Source of the DNA: JBJHBP01 sp050485685
GTDB lineage: Bacteria > Pseudomonadota > Gammaproteobacteria > Steroidobacterales > Rariloculaceae
NCBI GenBank assembly: GCA_050485685.1
Contig: JBJHBW010000006.1
Coordinates: 1 to 64,000 of the forward strand
Direction of reading: 5' to 3'
DNA: 64,000 nucleotides
A model generated the notes under the pieces. The model was given only the letters and a program-made list of their open reading frames with translations. It was not told the DNA's origin and did no database searches. Position numbers and translations under genes: made by a program. Positions 34,284 to 43,251 of this stretch are shown in pieces; position 1 is the first letter of the stretch; each line of letters begins with the position of its first letter.

Positions 34284-34350
34284 GTTTCCGGCTGGCGGTC
34301 CGGATGACGTACCATGTTGCGCCTTTGTTCATTCACTGTGGCGACGATAG

Positions 34351-35640
34351 ATGACAGACTCCCCGGGACCCGACGCGATGCCTGCCGGAGCCGGAAGCTC
34401 CTCTCCGGACCCTGCCGATACGGCGACTTCGCATGCCGCCGTGTCCGATGCGCCGGTCAGAGCGCCGACTCGCACAGTGCTGGTCGGTGATACCGAAGTG
34501 ACACTGCTGGGCACGGCGCATGTTTCGCGCCAGAGCGCCGAAGATGTTCGTGTTGCCCTGGAACAGGGAAGCTTTGATGCGGTGGCCGTAGAGCTGTGTG
34601 AACCGCGGTTCAGGCACCTGACCAACGAGCATGACTGGCGCGAACTCGACCTGCTGCAGGTCATACGCAGCGGGCGTACCGGCATGGTGGCCGCGCAGCT
34701 GGCGTTGTCGGCGTACCAGAAGCGCCTGGCAGATCAACTCGGCGTGGAACCCGGTGCCGAAATGAAGGCAGCCGTGGAGGGTGCACAGGCGCGGAAGTTG
34801 CCGCTATGGCTGGTGGACCGCAATATCGGCATTACCATGCGCCGCGTCGTCCGTGCCGTACCCTGGTGGCAGCGCTGGACACTGATCAGTGGCCTGTTGA
34901 CGACGTTTCTGAGTCGCGGTCAGATCGAGGAACGCCAGATCGAGAGCCTCAAGGAAGGGGACCTGCTGGAGGCGACGTTCACCGAATTCTCCGAGCAGTC
35001 GCCGCAACTGTACGAATCGCTGGTCGCGGAGCGCGATCGCTACATGGCGGCGCAGTTGCGTGAGTACATCGCCGCGCACAGCCCGCGCCGTGTTCTTGTC
35101 GTGATCGGGGCCGGTCATCTGAACGGGTTGTCGGGGCATCTGAAGGACGCCGCTGACCCGCATCGCGTTCGTCATGAGCTGGACCAGGTGCCACCGCCCA
35201 CGCGACTGCGCCGCGCATTCCCGTGGATTGTCGTTGCCATCATCCTGACGGGTTTTGCGCTGGGTTTCATGCGCGGTCCGGAGCTGGGCTGGCGCCTGGT
35301 CACCGAATGGGTGCTGATCAACGGTACGCTGAGTGCCGTGGGTGCGCTGATCGCCGCGGCCCACCCGCTGGCCATACTCACCGCATTTCTGGCGGCGCCG
35401 CTGACCTCACTGAATCCGACCATCGGTGCCGGCATGGTGGTGGCGGCGGTGCAGACCATGCTCAGCCCGCCGCACATGGACGACTTCGACACCGTGCGCG
35501 ACGACATTGCGCACCTGTCCGGCTGGTGGCGCAACCGTGTGGCGCGGGTGTTCCTGGTGTTTGTGCTGTGCACGCTGGGATCGGCGACGGCCACCTACAT
35601 CGCCGGATTCCGCATCTTTGATCATCTGACCGGCGGCTGA
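34351..35640 (+). CDS. TraB/PrgY family membrane protein
   Basis: 429 residues. The TraB domain spans about residues 45-260: VTLLGTAHVSRQSAEDV, DAVAVELCEPRFRHL, LVDRNIGITMRRV and RRVLVVIGAGHLNGL carry the GTxH, E and GxxH residues typical of this putative metal hydrolase. Four C-terminal helices follow, with LAAPLTSLNPTIGAGMVV in the middle. In Enterococcus PrgY limits pheromone signalling; the bacterial role is otherwise unknown. The first 40 residues are Pro/Ser/Ala-rich. Confidence 0.88.
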   Translation: MTDSPGPDAMPAGAGSSSPDPADTATSHAAVSDAPVRAPTRTVLVGDTEVTLLGTAHVSRQSAEDVRVALEQGSFDAVAVELCEPRFRHLTNEHDWRELDLLQVIRSGRTGMVAAQLALSAYQKRLADQLGVEPGAEMKAAVEGAQARKLPLWLVDRNIGITMRRVVRAVPWWQRWTLISGLLTTFLSRGQIEERQIESLKEGDLLEATFTEFSEQSPQLYESLVAERDRYMAAQLREYIAAHSPRRVLVVIGAGHLNGLSGHLKDAADPHRVRHELDQVPPPTRLRRAFPWIVVAIILTGFALGFMRGPELGWRLVTEWVLINGTLSAVGALIAAAHPLAILTAFLAAPLTSLNPTIGAGMVVAAVQTMLSPPHMDDFDTVRDDIAHLSGWWRNRVARVFLVFVLCTLGSATATYIAGFRIFDHLTGG

Positions 35641-35725
35641 CAGTGGCGGTGACGGCAATGGCTTGCTGTCTCAGTCAGGCCGCTTGGCCGGTGACCTGCG
35701 CGGTTGCCTGTGTGTCAGGAGCGGC

Positions 35726-36841
35726 ATGGATCCGGTTGCCCATACTCTGACGGGCGCAGCGCTGGCCGCAGCCGGGCTGCGTCGCGTCACACCGCTTGCC
35801 ACGACCGCGCTGCTGGTGGGTGCAAACATCGCCGACATCGATGTGCTTGTGTACCTGGGCGGCACGGCCGCGGCACTGGAGCATCGGCGCGGCTGGACAC
35901 ATGGTGTGCTGTCCATCGTTGTGTGGCCGTTTCTGATCGCTGTCGCATTGCTCGCCTTCGATCGTTTCGTACGCCTGCGCCGCAGTCCAGACGCACCGCC
36001 GGCCCGCGCCGGGCCGCTGGTCATCGTGTCAGCGATTGCCGTGGTGAGTCACCCGCTGCTGGACTGGCTCAACAACTATGGCCTGCGGTGGCTGATGCCG
36101 TTCGACGGCACCTGGTTCTATGGCGATGCGCTGTTCATCATCGATCCATGGATGTGGCTGCTGTTCGGGGGCGTCAGCTTTCTGGCGTTCTCGCAGCGCC
36201 GCTCCGCGATCGCACTGTGGCTGTTGTTCCTCGCAGTCGCTTCCTACATTGTGCTTTCACAGCCCGGGGTGCCGATGATCGCGAAACTGATCTTCGGGGC
36301 CGGGGTGGTCGGCTTTGTCACGCTGCGTGCGTCAGGCTTCAGCTGGCAGCATCGTCAGATCGCAGTGCAGCGGATCGCGCGTGCGAGTGTCGCGCTGATG
36401 GGCGTTTACATCAGTGTTGCGGTACTGGCGAATCTGCCCGCGCGTGCCGAGGTGCGTGCCGCTTTTGCAGCTGACGGAGTCGGGCCCGTACAGGCTGTCA
36501 TGGTTGGACCTGTGCCCGGCAACGCCCTGGCCGGTTCGGTCATTGTGCAGACGGAGGACGCCTATCACTTCGGCGTGTGGCGCTGGTGGACGAGTCCGCG
36601 TTTTCAGCCTGCACGAGGTGACGTGGTATTGCGCGGCATGGAGGGGGAGGTCTTCGAAGCGGCGCGACAGCAGCCTGAAGCGAAGCGCTTTCTGGTATGG
36701 TCGCGATTCCCCTATGTGCAGGTGCTGGAAGACGACGACGGTTACGTAGTCCGATTCCGCGACGCACGATTTCGTGAGGTCGACCGCGGCCTGGTCGGCG
36801 GTGTCACCGTGACGCTGGATAACGGGCTGCGTCCACGATGA
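35726..36841 (+). CDS. membrane-bound metal-dependent hydrolase, DUF457/YdjM-like
   Basis: 371 residues. MDPVAHTLTGAALAAAGL opens the family, ANIADIDVLVYL and EHRRGWTHGVLSIVVWPF carry the conserved Asp and His metal ligands, and VVSHPLLDWLNNYGLRWLMP the second His/Asp pair. About five helices lie in the first 240 residues, then a soluble C-terminal part. ATG at 35726 with AGGAG upstream is preferred to the ATG-less extension before it. Substrate unknown. It follows the TraB gene on the same strand by 85 bases. Confidence 0.83.
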   Translation: MDPVAHTLTGAALAAAGLRRVTPLATTALLVGANIADIDVLVYLGGTAAALEHRRGWTHGVLSIVVWPFLIAVALLAFDRFVRLRRSPDAPPARAGPLVIVSAIAVVSHPLLDWLNNYGLRWLMPFDGTWFYGDALFIIDPWMWLLFGGVSFLAFSQRRSAIALWLLFLAVASYIVLSQPGVPMIAKLIFGAGVVGFVTLRASGFSWQHRQIAVQRIARASVALMGVYISVAVLANLPARAEVRAAFAADGVGPVQAVMVGPVPGNALAGSVIVQTEDAYHFGVWRWWTSPRFQPARGDVVLRGMEGEVFEAARQQPEAKRFLVWSRFPYVQVLEDDDGYVVRFRDARFREVDRGLVGGVTVTLDNGLRPR

Positions 36842-36858
36842 CATGGCTTCATGCCGGA

Positions 36859-38505
36859 TCAGGGGGAGAGCTGCAGTTCCGTGATCTTCAGTGTGCCGGG
36901 AATGTAGGTGTCGCGCCGGTAGCTGCCGACCCAGATATCATACTGGCCCTCAGCGGGACTGCTGATCACGACCATGGGATCGAGCGTACCCATGCGCGCA
37001 TCGTCGTTGCATGACCAGCTGCCGTCCGGGCGATTGACGATCAGTGTTGCGTCGCCGTCATCATCGGCCTCAAAGAAGATGCGCAGCTCTGACGAGCGCC
37101 CGCGCCAGTGCAGGCGGAGATCCGGCGCACTGGCCGCATGGCCCACACACTGATTGCCGAGATCGGAGACGTCTATCGGTCCGCCGGCCACGATGGTTGC
37201 GGTACTCGGATCGGGCGTGAAGCCGGCACGCAGCGTGACGGTGCCGAAATAGGGGTCGCGGGAGAAGTCCAGACTGCCGCGGTCCATCGTTGCAGGATCC
37301 AGTGACAGTTCGCTGATGTACAGCGTGCCGCTGATGAAGTTGCCGGCGCTGTAGCTGCCCACCCAGATGTCGTACTGGCCCTGCGCGGGATCGCTGACGA
37401 TCACCATCGGATCCAGCGTCCCGGGTCCGGCATCGTCATTGCACTGCCAGCTCGCATCGGGCTGGTTGACCAGCAGCGTGGTGTCCTGGCCGTCATCGGC
37501 AACGAACAGTATGCGCAGCTGCGAGGCGCGGCCTGACCAGCTCAGCCGGAAGTCGGGAGGTACGGCGGCGTAGCCGAGACATTCCCCGCCCAGATAATCG
37601 ACATGCACCTCACCGCCGCTGATCATTTCAACGCCATGCGGGTCGGGCAGGAAGCCGCTCTCCAGGACCACGGACCCGAAAGTCGGTGGCTGGGAAAAAT
37701 CCAGTCGGCCGCCGGCAATCACCGGTGACGTGGTTCCGCCTGCGATCGCGGCACGATCCTCGGACAGTCCCGCGGCCAGTGCGGCCTGGGCTGCGCCTAT
37801 CGCGAGTATGCCGCCCAGTCGGCCGCCGGTATGCGTTTCCGTGCGTACGGCGGTCGGGATGCCGACGATCTCACCCGCGGCATTGACCGCGAGGCCGCCG
37901 CTGTTCCCCGGCGAGATCTGCGCGTCGGTCTGATACCAGACCGGAAGACGTTCGTCCCCCAGCGTGCCGTTGCGTATGCTCGTCACCGCGCCTTCGGTGT
38001 AAGCCAGGAACCCTTCACCGATGGCGGGATAGCCGAAAACGAAGATTCGATCGCCGCGATGGACGTCGGGGTTAGCCGGAGAGAGAAAGGCGAGATTAAT
38101 ATCTGCGGTGCTGATCGGTTCTCCGGATGCGTCCCGGTCTATCGCAAGGATTGCGAAATCCACATCCCGCGAGTAGCCGGTCAGTCGGGCGCGATAGCGG
38201 CCCACCGGTGTTTCATTGACGTCTTCCAGGATCTCGATCAGGTAATCGTCGCCGTCTTCGATGACATGGCGATTCGTGTAGATCACACCGCGAGGGTCCA
38301 CCACCGTACCGGAACCAGTGGATACTGAAGCACCGCGGTCCAGCGTCACGATACGCACGACGGCTTCGGAAATCTGGTCTATCCGTTCGCGCCCCAGACT
38401 CTGCGCCGGCGCGTCCAGCGGTATGAGTGGCAGTGCAGCCAGTGCCGAGGCCAGCAGGGCAGGCAGCAGCGCAGTGAGGCGGGCATGGTGTGAGCGGCGG
38501 TTCAT
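36859..38505 (-). CDS. exported trypsin-like serine protease with duplicated C-terminal domain
   Basis: 548 residues. Signal peptide (to about residue 36), then an HtrA-like trypsin fold with His80 (YTNRHV), Asp116 (DVDFAIL) and Ser202 (SPGNSGG). After a linker two homologous units of about 130 residues follow, beginning LDFSQPPTFGSVVL (near 268) and LDFSRDPYFGTVTL (near 404); each has DPxxxxxISGG-like, CxGYA/CVGHA, RLSWSGRASQLRI / RLHWRGRSSELRI and QYDIWVGSY segments. They look like binding or pre-peptidase-type beta domains. No PDZ domain. It lies 50 bases downstream of the ABC permease on the same strand and may belong to that operon. Confidence 0.8.
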   Translation of the reverse strand: MNRRSHHARLTALLPALLASALAALPLIPLDAPAQSLGRERIDQISEAVVRIVTLDRGASVSTGSGTVVDPRGVIYTNRHVIEDGDDYLIEILEDVNETPVGRYRARLTGYSRDVDFAILAIDRDASGEPISTADINLAFLSPANPDVHRGDRIFVFGYPAIGEGFLAYTEGAVTSIRNGTLGDERLPVWYQTDAQISPGNSGGLAVNAAGEIVGIPTAVRTETHTGGRLGGILAIGAAQAALAAGLSEDRAAIAGGTTSPVIAGGRLDFSQPPTFGSVVLESGFLPDPHGVEMISGGEVHVDYLGGECLGYAAVPPDFRLSWSGRASQLRILFVADDGQDTTLLVNQPDASWQCNDDAGPGTLDPMVIVSDPAQGQYDIWVGSYSAGNFISGTLYISELSLDPATMDRGSLDFSRDPYFGTVTLRAGFTPDPSTATIVAGGPIDVSDLGNQCVGHAASAPDLRLHWRGRSSELRIFFEADDDGDATLIVNRPDGSWSCNDDARMGTLDPMVVISSPAEGQYDIWVGSYRRDTYIPGTLKITELQLSP

Positions 38506-38555
38506 TTTGCCAATAGTAGTCCTGCCCGCGGTGTCAGGAAACGACTCGGTTCACA

Positions 38556-39794
38556 TCAGCCGTCACGCAGTCCCAGCGATGGCTCAAGGCCCGCCACCTT
38601 GCGCCCGCCTATGGCGGCGGACAGCGTCGCGGCCGCGAGTGTAATGACGAGCGCCGCGACCAGATGCACGGCGCGCAACCGGCATATGGGCTGACCGTCT
38701 CCTATGTTCGGCGCAAACAGGCCGTTCAATACGGCCTGAACCATGAAGTAAGCCAGAGCGGCCACCGCCCATGCGAGCAGTGCAGTGAACGCCGCCTGCA
38801 GAATCGGGAACCAGACGATCTGCACTGTGCGAAAGCCGATCAGGCGCAGCACACTGAACTCGCGCTGCTTGCGGTCTATATTGGCCCAGACAGTGGCAGC
38901 GAACGATGCGCAATAGCCTGCAATCGCGATCAGCGCGATGATCCAGTAGGCAATGGCGAGATTGCGGTCCAGTGTCTGCACCAGGGAAATGTCGGCGACG
39001 CTGGTGCGCACTTCGATGTTTTCGTTCAGCATGACCTGACGCAACGTCGCCACATCGTCGATGCTGCGTGCGTACAGCCGGAATCCGGCGTAGCGTCGCT
39101 CCGTGTCACGCGCTGCGCTGCCATCCCATCCCAGCGCCGGCACTGCGCGGCCGTCGAGAAAATCCTCCACGGCACCAATCAGCGGCACCGACACGAACAG
39201 CCCGTCGCGTGCGAACGCGCCCGCCGGCGCAATGCCGACCACTTCCAGCGGTAGCCGCTCCGTCTCCTGGGTGTCGCGTCGTGTCCGGGTCAGCAGTCCT
39301 TCCAGCCGGTCACCGACGTTCACGTTCAGGCGGTCGGCGGCACTGAAGCTGATGACCACGCCGGCCAGTCCCGACGGTGCAGTTGCCACGCCTGCGAGCG
39401 CGGGATCCCCGGTGGCCGACGGAATCAGTTCGACGTCGATGATGCGACCAACGGGGCTTTCCGGTGCGCGCAGGCGCATGCTGGCTGCGATCGAGCGTGT
39501 GCGCGGCACAATGAATTCCACATCGGCACGCGCTTCAAGGGTCGCCAGCCACTGGTTGTCGTAACTGCCGCTGGCCAGCGGTGTGATCTCGCGGTAGCGG
39601 GGATTCTCGACCAGTGGATCCAGCAGGTTGGAAATCAGCCCGTACTTCAGACCGAACAGCACCAGCAGCGGAATCAGCACGGCGGCCAGAGCCAGCACGG
39701 AGCAGGCGGAAATCACCCACTCGTGGCGATAGTCACCGAAGGCAAGTCTGGTGATCAGCTGTGATCGTGACGGTGCCACGCTGGTGTCAGGCAT
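38556..39794 (-). CDS. FtsX-like ABC transporter permease (TagS-like)
   Basis: 412 residues. One N-terminal helix (VISACSVLALAAVLIPLLVL), a periplasmic domain of about 220 residues, then three helices (AIAYWIIALIAIAGYCASF; PILQAAFTALLAWAVAALAY; HLVAALVITLAAATLSAAIG), the MacB/LolC/FtsX layout with NIDRKQREFSVLRLIGF as the coupling region. Such permeases transmit force or signals rather than import solutes. Its start overlaps the ATPase stop by 8 bases. Similar in size and setting to TagS of the type VI threonine-phosphorylation pathway (inference). Confidence 0.8.
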   Translation of the reverse strand: MPDTSVAPSRSQLITRLAFGDYRHEWVISACSVLALAAVLIPLLVLFGLKYGLISNLLDPLVENPRYREITPLASGSYDNQWLATLEARADVEFIVPRTRSIAASMRLRAPESPVGRIIDVELIPSATGDPALAGVATAPSGLAGVVISFSAADRLNVNVGDRLEGLLTRTRRDTQETERLPLEVVGIAPAGAFARDGLFVSVPLIGAVEDFLDGRAVPALGWDGSAARDTERRYAGFRLYARSIDDVATLRQVMLNENIEVRTSVADISLVQTLDRNLAIAYWIIALIAIAGYCASFAATVWANIDRKQREFSVLRLIGFRTVQIVWFPILQAAFTALLAWAVAALAYFMVQAVLNGLFAPNIGDGQPICRLRAVHLVAALVITLAAATLSAAIGGRKVAGLEPSLGLRDG

Positions 39795-40557
39795 CGCACA
39801 CCCTTGATGTCATGGCTTGCGGGCCGGTGAGTTCGGTTTCGTGTCGCAGGATTCGAAAGCCCGCGTTCTTTACCAGGTCATGCGCGTGGGTGGCGACGAT
39901 CAGTGTGACGCCAAGCTCCGATGTGAGCTCGGCCAGCAGATTCACAATACGCTGTGCATTGACCGGATCGATCGCGGCCGTGGGCTCATCGGCGATCACG
40001 ACAGGCGGATCATGCGCGAGCGCACGTGCGATGCCTGCACGCTGGCGCTGTCCGACCGACAGTTCGCCCGGCCGCTTGTTCAGCTGCTGTGCAATGCCAA
40101 GCCTTTCAGCGAGCCGGTCAGCGCTGTCATCGTCCGGCAGTCTGAGCAGCTGTCGTGGCAACTCAATGTTCGAGCGCACACTGAGGTAGGGCAGCAGGCC
40201 GCCGTGCTGCAGCACGTAGCCCAGATAACGGCTGCGCAGCGCCGCCAGCCGGTCAGCATCGCGTCTTGCCCACAGTTCCAGCACGGGCCAGACCGTGCCC
40301 GGTGCCAATCCGGATCCGGTCCCCGTGTCCGCATCCGCAGCCTCGGGCATGAAATCGAATTCGTCACCGCGATCGGGTCTCAATACCATGGCGAGCATTT
40401 CCAGCAGCGTGCTCTTGCCTGAGCCGCTCTCGCCGGTGAGAGCGATGGTTGCGCCGCGTTCAATCTGCAGCTGAGCAACCTGCAGGCGAAAACTGGTGCC
40501 CGCGGCGCTGAAGGACTTTTCGACGTTACGCAGCCGGAAAACCGCGTCGGCGCTCAG
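39787..40557 (-). CDS. ABC transporter ATPase (TagT/LolD-like), probable CTG start
   Basis: 256 residues. Walker A GESGSGKST (42-50), Q-loop in YLGYVLQHGGLLPYLSV, signature LSVGQRQRAGIARAL (166-180), Walker B VVIADEP and the H-loop ATHAHD are intact. The domain begins directly after position 40557, yet no ATG, GTG or TTG lies in frame between 40713 and the Walker A motif. A CTG at 40557 has GGAGG 7 bases upstream and overlaps the TGA of the VWA gene as CTGA, so CTG is the likely start; the alternative is ATG 40713, which would add 52 unrelated residues. It pairs with the FtsX-like permease downstream. Confidence 0.8.
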   Translation of the reverse strand: MSADAVFRLRNVEKSFSAAGTSFRLQVAQLQIERGATIALTGESGSGKSTLLEMLAMVLRPDRGDEFDFMPEAADADTGTGSGLAPGTVWPVLELWARRDADRLAALRSRYLGYVLQHGGLLPYLSVRSNIELPRQLLRLPDDDSADRLAERLGIAQQLNKRPGELSVGQRQRAGIARALAHDPPVVIADEPTAAIDPVNAQRIVNLLAELTSELGVTLIVATHAHDLVKNAGFRILRHETELTGPQAMTSRVCDA

Positions 40558-42557
40558 GGCAATGCCTCCAGCAGCAGGGGATAGACCGAGTCGCCATCGA
40601 CGGGGCCGCCGTCCAGCGAAACCCAGAGATCCAGGTTGTCGTGCAGTGCGCGATAGTAGGCGACCTTGCTGTCGAGCTGATTGATGAACTCGAACTGCTG
40701 TTGAGCAGTCCATTGCTGCCAGGTGCCAAGATCGATGTTCATGACTTCGCTGTGATACGGCAGGTCTTCCATATACTCGCGCATGTAGCCCAGTTCCGCC
40801 AGCGTCGTCCCGTCACCGGTAACGGTCTGCGCCGCTTCCGGATCCCTACTGATGATCGCGGCAAGGCTGCGCAGTTCGTTGAGGAATCCATGTGGCGCCA
40901 GTGCGCCTTCTTCGGCGCGGTCCAGGATGCGCCGCAGCAGGTCATGAAGATCGCTGAGCTGGTCCCGGGTGAGCAGCACGCGCACGTCAACGGATCGTTC
41001 TGCCGGTGCTTCCGGGTCGCGATCGAGCATATAGGCATTGAACAGCAGCGGCGCTGCTTCATCGTCGGCAGCTTCGCGCAGATACTGCATGCGCAGCGCA
41101 TAGCCCAGCCGTGCGACACGCTCCTGGAACGAAGCCAGACCTTCACTGTCCGGCAGCGGTGCCGCGCCGGCCTGCAGCGGCTGGAAGCCGGCCGCGGCCG
41201 AAGCCACCTGTGTGGTCAGCTGATCCATCATGGCACGCAGTGCTGCACCGAAATCGCCGACGTCACCGGCTTCCACGCCGTGATAGAAAGTACCCACGTC
41301 CGCGATGTGTGCCAGTTCCCGATAGTGACGCTCGGCGTAGTCATGGTTTTCGTTACGTGCGCCCGATGCGGTCTTCAGATGGATGACCCAGGGGGCAATG
41401 CCATTGGACAGCAACCTGTCGCGCACCTGGGCGGTGGACAGGCCGGTGGTTGAGAGCGGATCGTCGGCCAGGCGCGGGCCGGCGTCGGTGATCAGAATCG
41501 CGTAACGGGCGAAATGCCCGTCCCATGAGATGTCGTCTACCGCCTGCACGAGACCGGCGAACGGATCCTCGTTGAAGTCGCGGCTGGAGACATTGGTTTC
41601 GCGCACACTGGCTACCGCGCGCATGAAGTCCTGGCCGCTGCCGGTGAGGTCGGTCACGACGCGGGATACATACTCAAGGCCGGGTACCGCGTCAGTGTTG
41701 TCCCTGAACGTGACCACGCCGTAAGACACGCGGTCCGACAGCCCCGCAGCATCGATCTGTTCATAGACATCACGCATGATTTCACGCGTGCGTTCAATAT
41801 AGGGCTGCATGGATATCGTCGTGTCGATCACGAACACGATGCCGGCACGATACGGATCGCGATCGCGCGCAAACTGCAGTGGCACGCTGGCCACTTCGAG
41901 CAGGCGAGCCTGGTCGTTGCCGACCAGCACGTCCTCATGGCCGAGTATAGGCACCAGATAGAAATTGCGACGAATGTCTATGAAGGTGTCGGGCTGGATC
42001 GCAGCGATCGCCGTACCTGCTACGTCGCCTTCCAGCGCGCGTTCGCGCAGCGCGCGGTAGGCTGCGACGTCATTGCTTTCAGCAAGTTGGTACAGGGTAT
42101 CGCGGTCATCGAACAGCAGGACCCGCGGCTGGCGCTCGGGATCCTTGAAGCCCACGGTCAGCGTCTGACGCCAGGTCACGCCGTGTTCATCGGCGAGCCA
42201 GCCGCGCTGGTCGCCACGACTGTCCAGGCCCACACGCAGCCATTCGCGGCCATCCACGGTGCGGCGTTCGTAGACATAGAAAACGGTGAATGGCGTGATC
42301 GCCTGCACGACCCGTCCGCCGGCCGATTCGGCAATGCCGGCACCGGGAACCGCGATCACACGCTGGTACAGCGTTTCCTTGCCTTCCAGTGTCAGGGGGC
42401 GCTGTGCCTGCGCCATGGCCGCACCAGCCGTGAACAGGCCACCCGAGATGACCGCAAAGAGGGCGAGCAGGACCACAGCGGCTTGCCGCACAGGCGCGGC
42501 CTGGTTCGTCTCAGGTATGCCTGCCAGGCGGATTGCTGTCGTTACGTTCCGTTTCAT
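40554..42557 (-). CDS. SH3-like and VWA domain exported protein, PpkA-type VWA
   Basis: 667 residues. After a signal or anchor segment (QAAVVLLALFAVISGGLFTAGA) come two SH3-like modules (GKETLYQRVIAVPGAGI..., WLRVGLDSRGDQRGWLADEH; RVLLFDDRDTLYQLAE), then a VWA domain with the MIDAS FVIDTTISMQPY (D245-T-T-I-S249), GVVTFRDNTDAVPG and AILITDAGPR. This VWA resembles the periplasmic VWA of the type VI kinase PpkA, but no kinase domain is attached. A helical C-terminal region of about 220 residues follows. ATG at 42557; its stop overlaps the ATPase start. Confidence 0.75.
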   Translation of the reverse strand: MKRNVTTAIRLAGIPETNQAAPVRQAAVVLLALFAVISGGLFTAGAAMAQAQRPLTLEGKETLYQRVIAVPGAGIAESAGGRVVQAITPFTVFYVYERRTVDGREWLRVGLDSRGDQRGWLADEHGVTWRQTLTVGFKDPERQPRVLLFDDRDTLYQLAESNDVAAYRALRERALEGDVAGTAIAAIQPDTFIDIRRNFYLVPILGHEDVLVGNDQARLLEVASVPLQFARDRDPYRAGIVFVIDTTISMQPYIERTREIMRDVYEQIDAAGLSDRVSYGVVTFRDNTDAVPGLEYVSRVVTDLTGSGQDFMRAVASVRETNVSSRDFNEDPFAGLVQAVDDISWDGHFARYAILITDAGPRLADDPLSTTGLSTAQVRDRLLSNGIAPWVIHLKTASGARNENHDYAERHYRELAHIADVGTFYHGVEAGDVGDFGAALRAMMDQLTTQVASAAAGFQPLQAGAAPLPDSEGLASFQERVARLGYALRMQYLREAADDEAAPLLFNAYMLDRDPEAPAERSVDVRVLLTRDQLSDLHDLLRRILDRAEEGALAPHGFLNELRSLAAIISRDPEAAQTVTGDGTTLAELGYMREYMEDLPYHSEVMNIDLGTWQQWTAQQQFEFINQLDSKVAYYRALHDNLDLWVSLDGGPVDGDSVYPLLLEALP

Positions 42558-42561
42558 GATG

Positions 42562-43107
42562 TCATCGTGCCCATTGCAACAGCAGCCGCTCGGCACTCTC
42601 GTCGCCGCGGGCTGCCGCTTCTTCTGCCCACGCCTGCAGGGCGCTCAGGCGTGCTGAGGCCTCTGCCACGCCCTGCTCATGGGCAACGGTGTACCAGCGG
42701 TATGCCTGGAACGCATCAGCGTCGGGCAGCAGGCTGGTCTCGGGAGAGTGATGGTTGGGGTCGTTCATCGTCGCCAGCGCGAAGGCCGATGGCCCATGGT
42801 CGTTGCGGGCGGCGAAGAACAGCAGCAGCTGCGCATCGGCGAGCTGTCCGTCGCTCTGGAATGTCTGGGCGCTCTCAAACGCGGTTTCGTAATCGACCGC
42901 GTCGGCACTGCCTAACTGGTCCAGCAGTTCGCGAGCGTCCTGCGCCCGTTCCGGTCCCGTGATAGGTTCCAGCACGGGCCCCGGCGCAGGCTGATCGCTG
43001 CGCAGGACGAGATAAAGCCCCACGCCGATCACCAGTACCGCGGCGGCGATCACGCCGCCTGTCACCACCTGCCGCATCGCATCCGTTCGTTGATTCGACT
43101 TATTCAC
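42562..43107 (-). CDS. single-pass membrane protein with Sel1-like repeats
   Basis: 181 residues: one transmembrane helix (VVTGGVIAAAVLVIGVGLYLVL) and a periplasmic helical part with Sel1/TPR-like units, including AFQAYRWYTVAHEQGVAEAS and ARLSALQAWAEEAAARGDES. GTG at 43107 is preferred, with AAAGGT 5 bases upstream; a longer frame reaches 43170. It ends 4 bases before the VWA gene, so it is the first gene of the VWA/ABC operon. Divergent from the DUF748 gene, with a 144-base promoter gap. Confidence 0.65.
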   Translation of the reverse strand: MNKSNQRTDAMRQVVTGGVIAAAVLVIGVGLYLVLRSDQPAPGPVLEPITGPERAQDARELLDQLGSADAVDYETAFESAQTFQSDGQLADAQLLLFFAARNDHGPSAFALATMNDPNHHSPETSLLPDADAFQAYRWYTVAHEQGVAEASARLSALQAWAEEAAARGDESAERLLLQWAR

Positions 43108-43251
43108 GATATACCTTTCCCGTAAGGTTCGCAAAAACTGCCGCCGCACGCGGTGCGTACCGCAGCACACCCCTGCCGCTGATGTTTTACAAGGCGGGCG
43201 CGCCGGCTACAGTGGCAGAGTATCATCAACGCGAATGAGCGTAATGCCCCA

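Noticed and set aside
38556..43107. a complete type VI secretion locus
   Set aside because: Only the VWA and ABC components resemble T6SS regulators; no Tss, Hcp, VgrG, kinase or phosphatase gene is present in the window.
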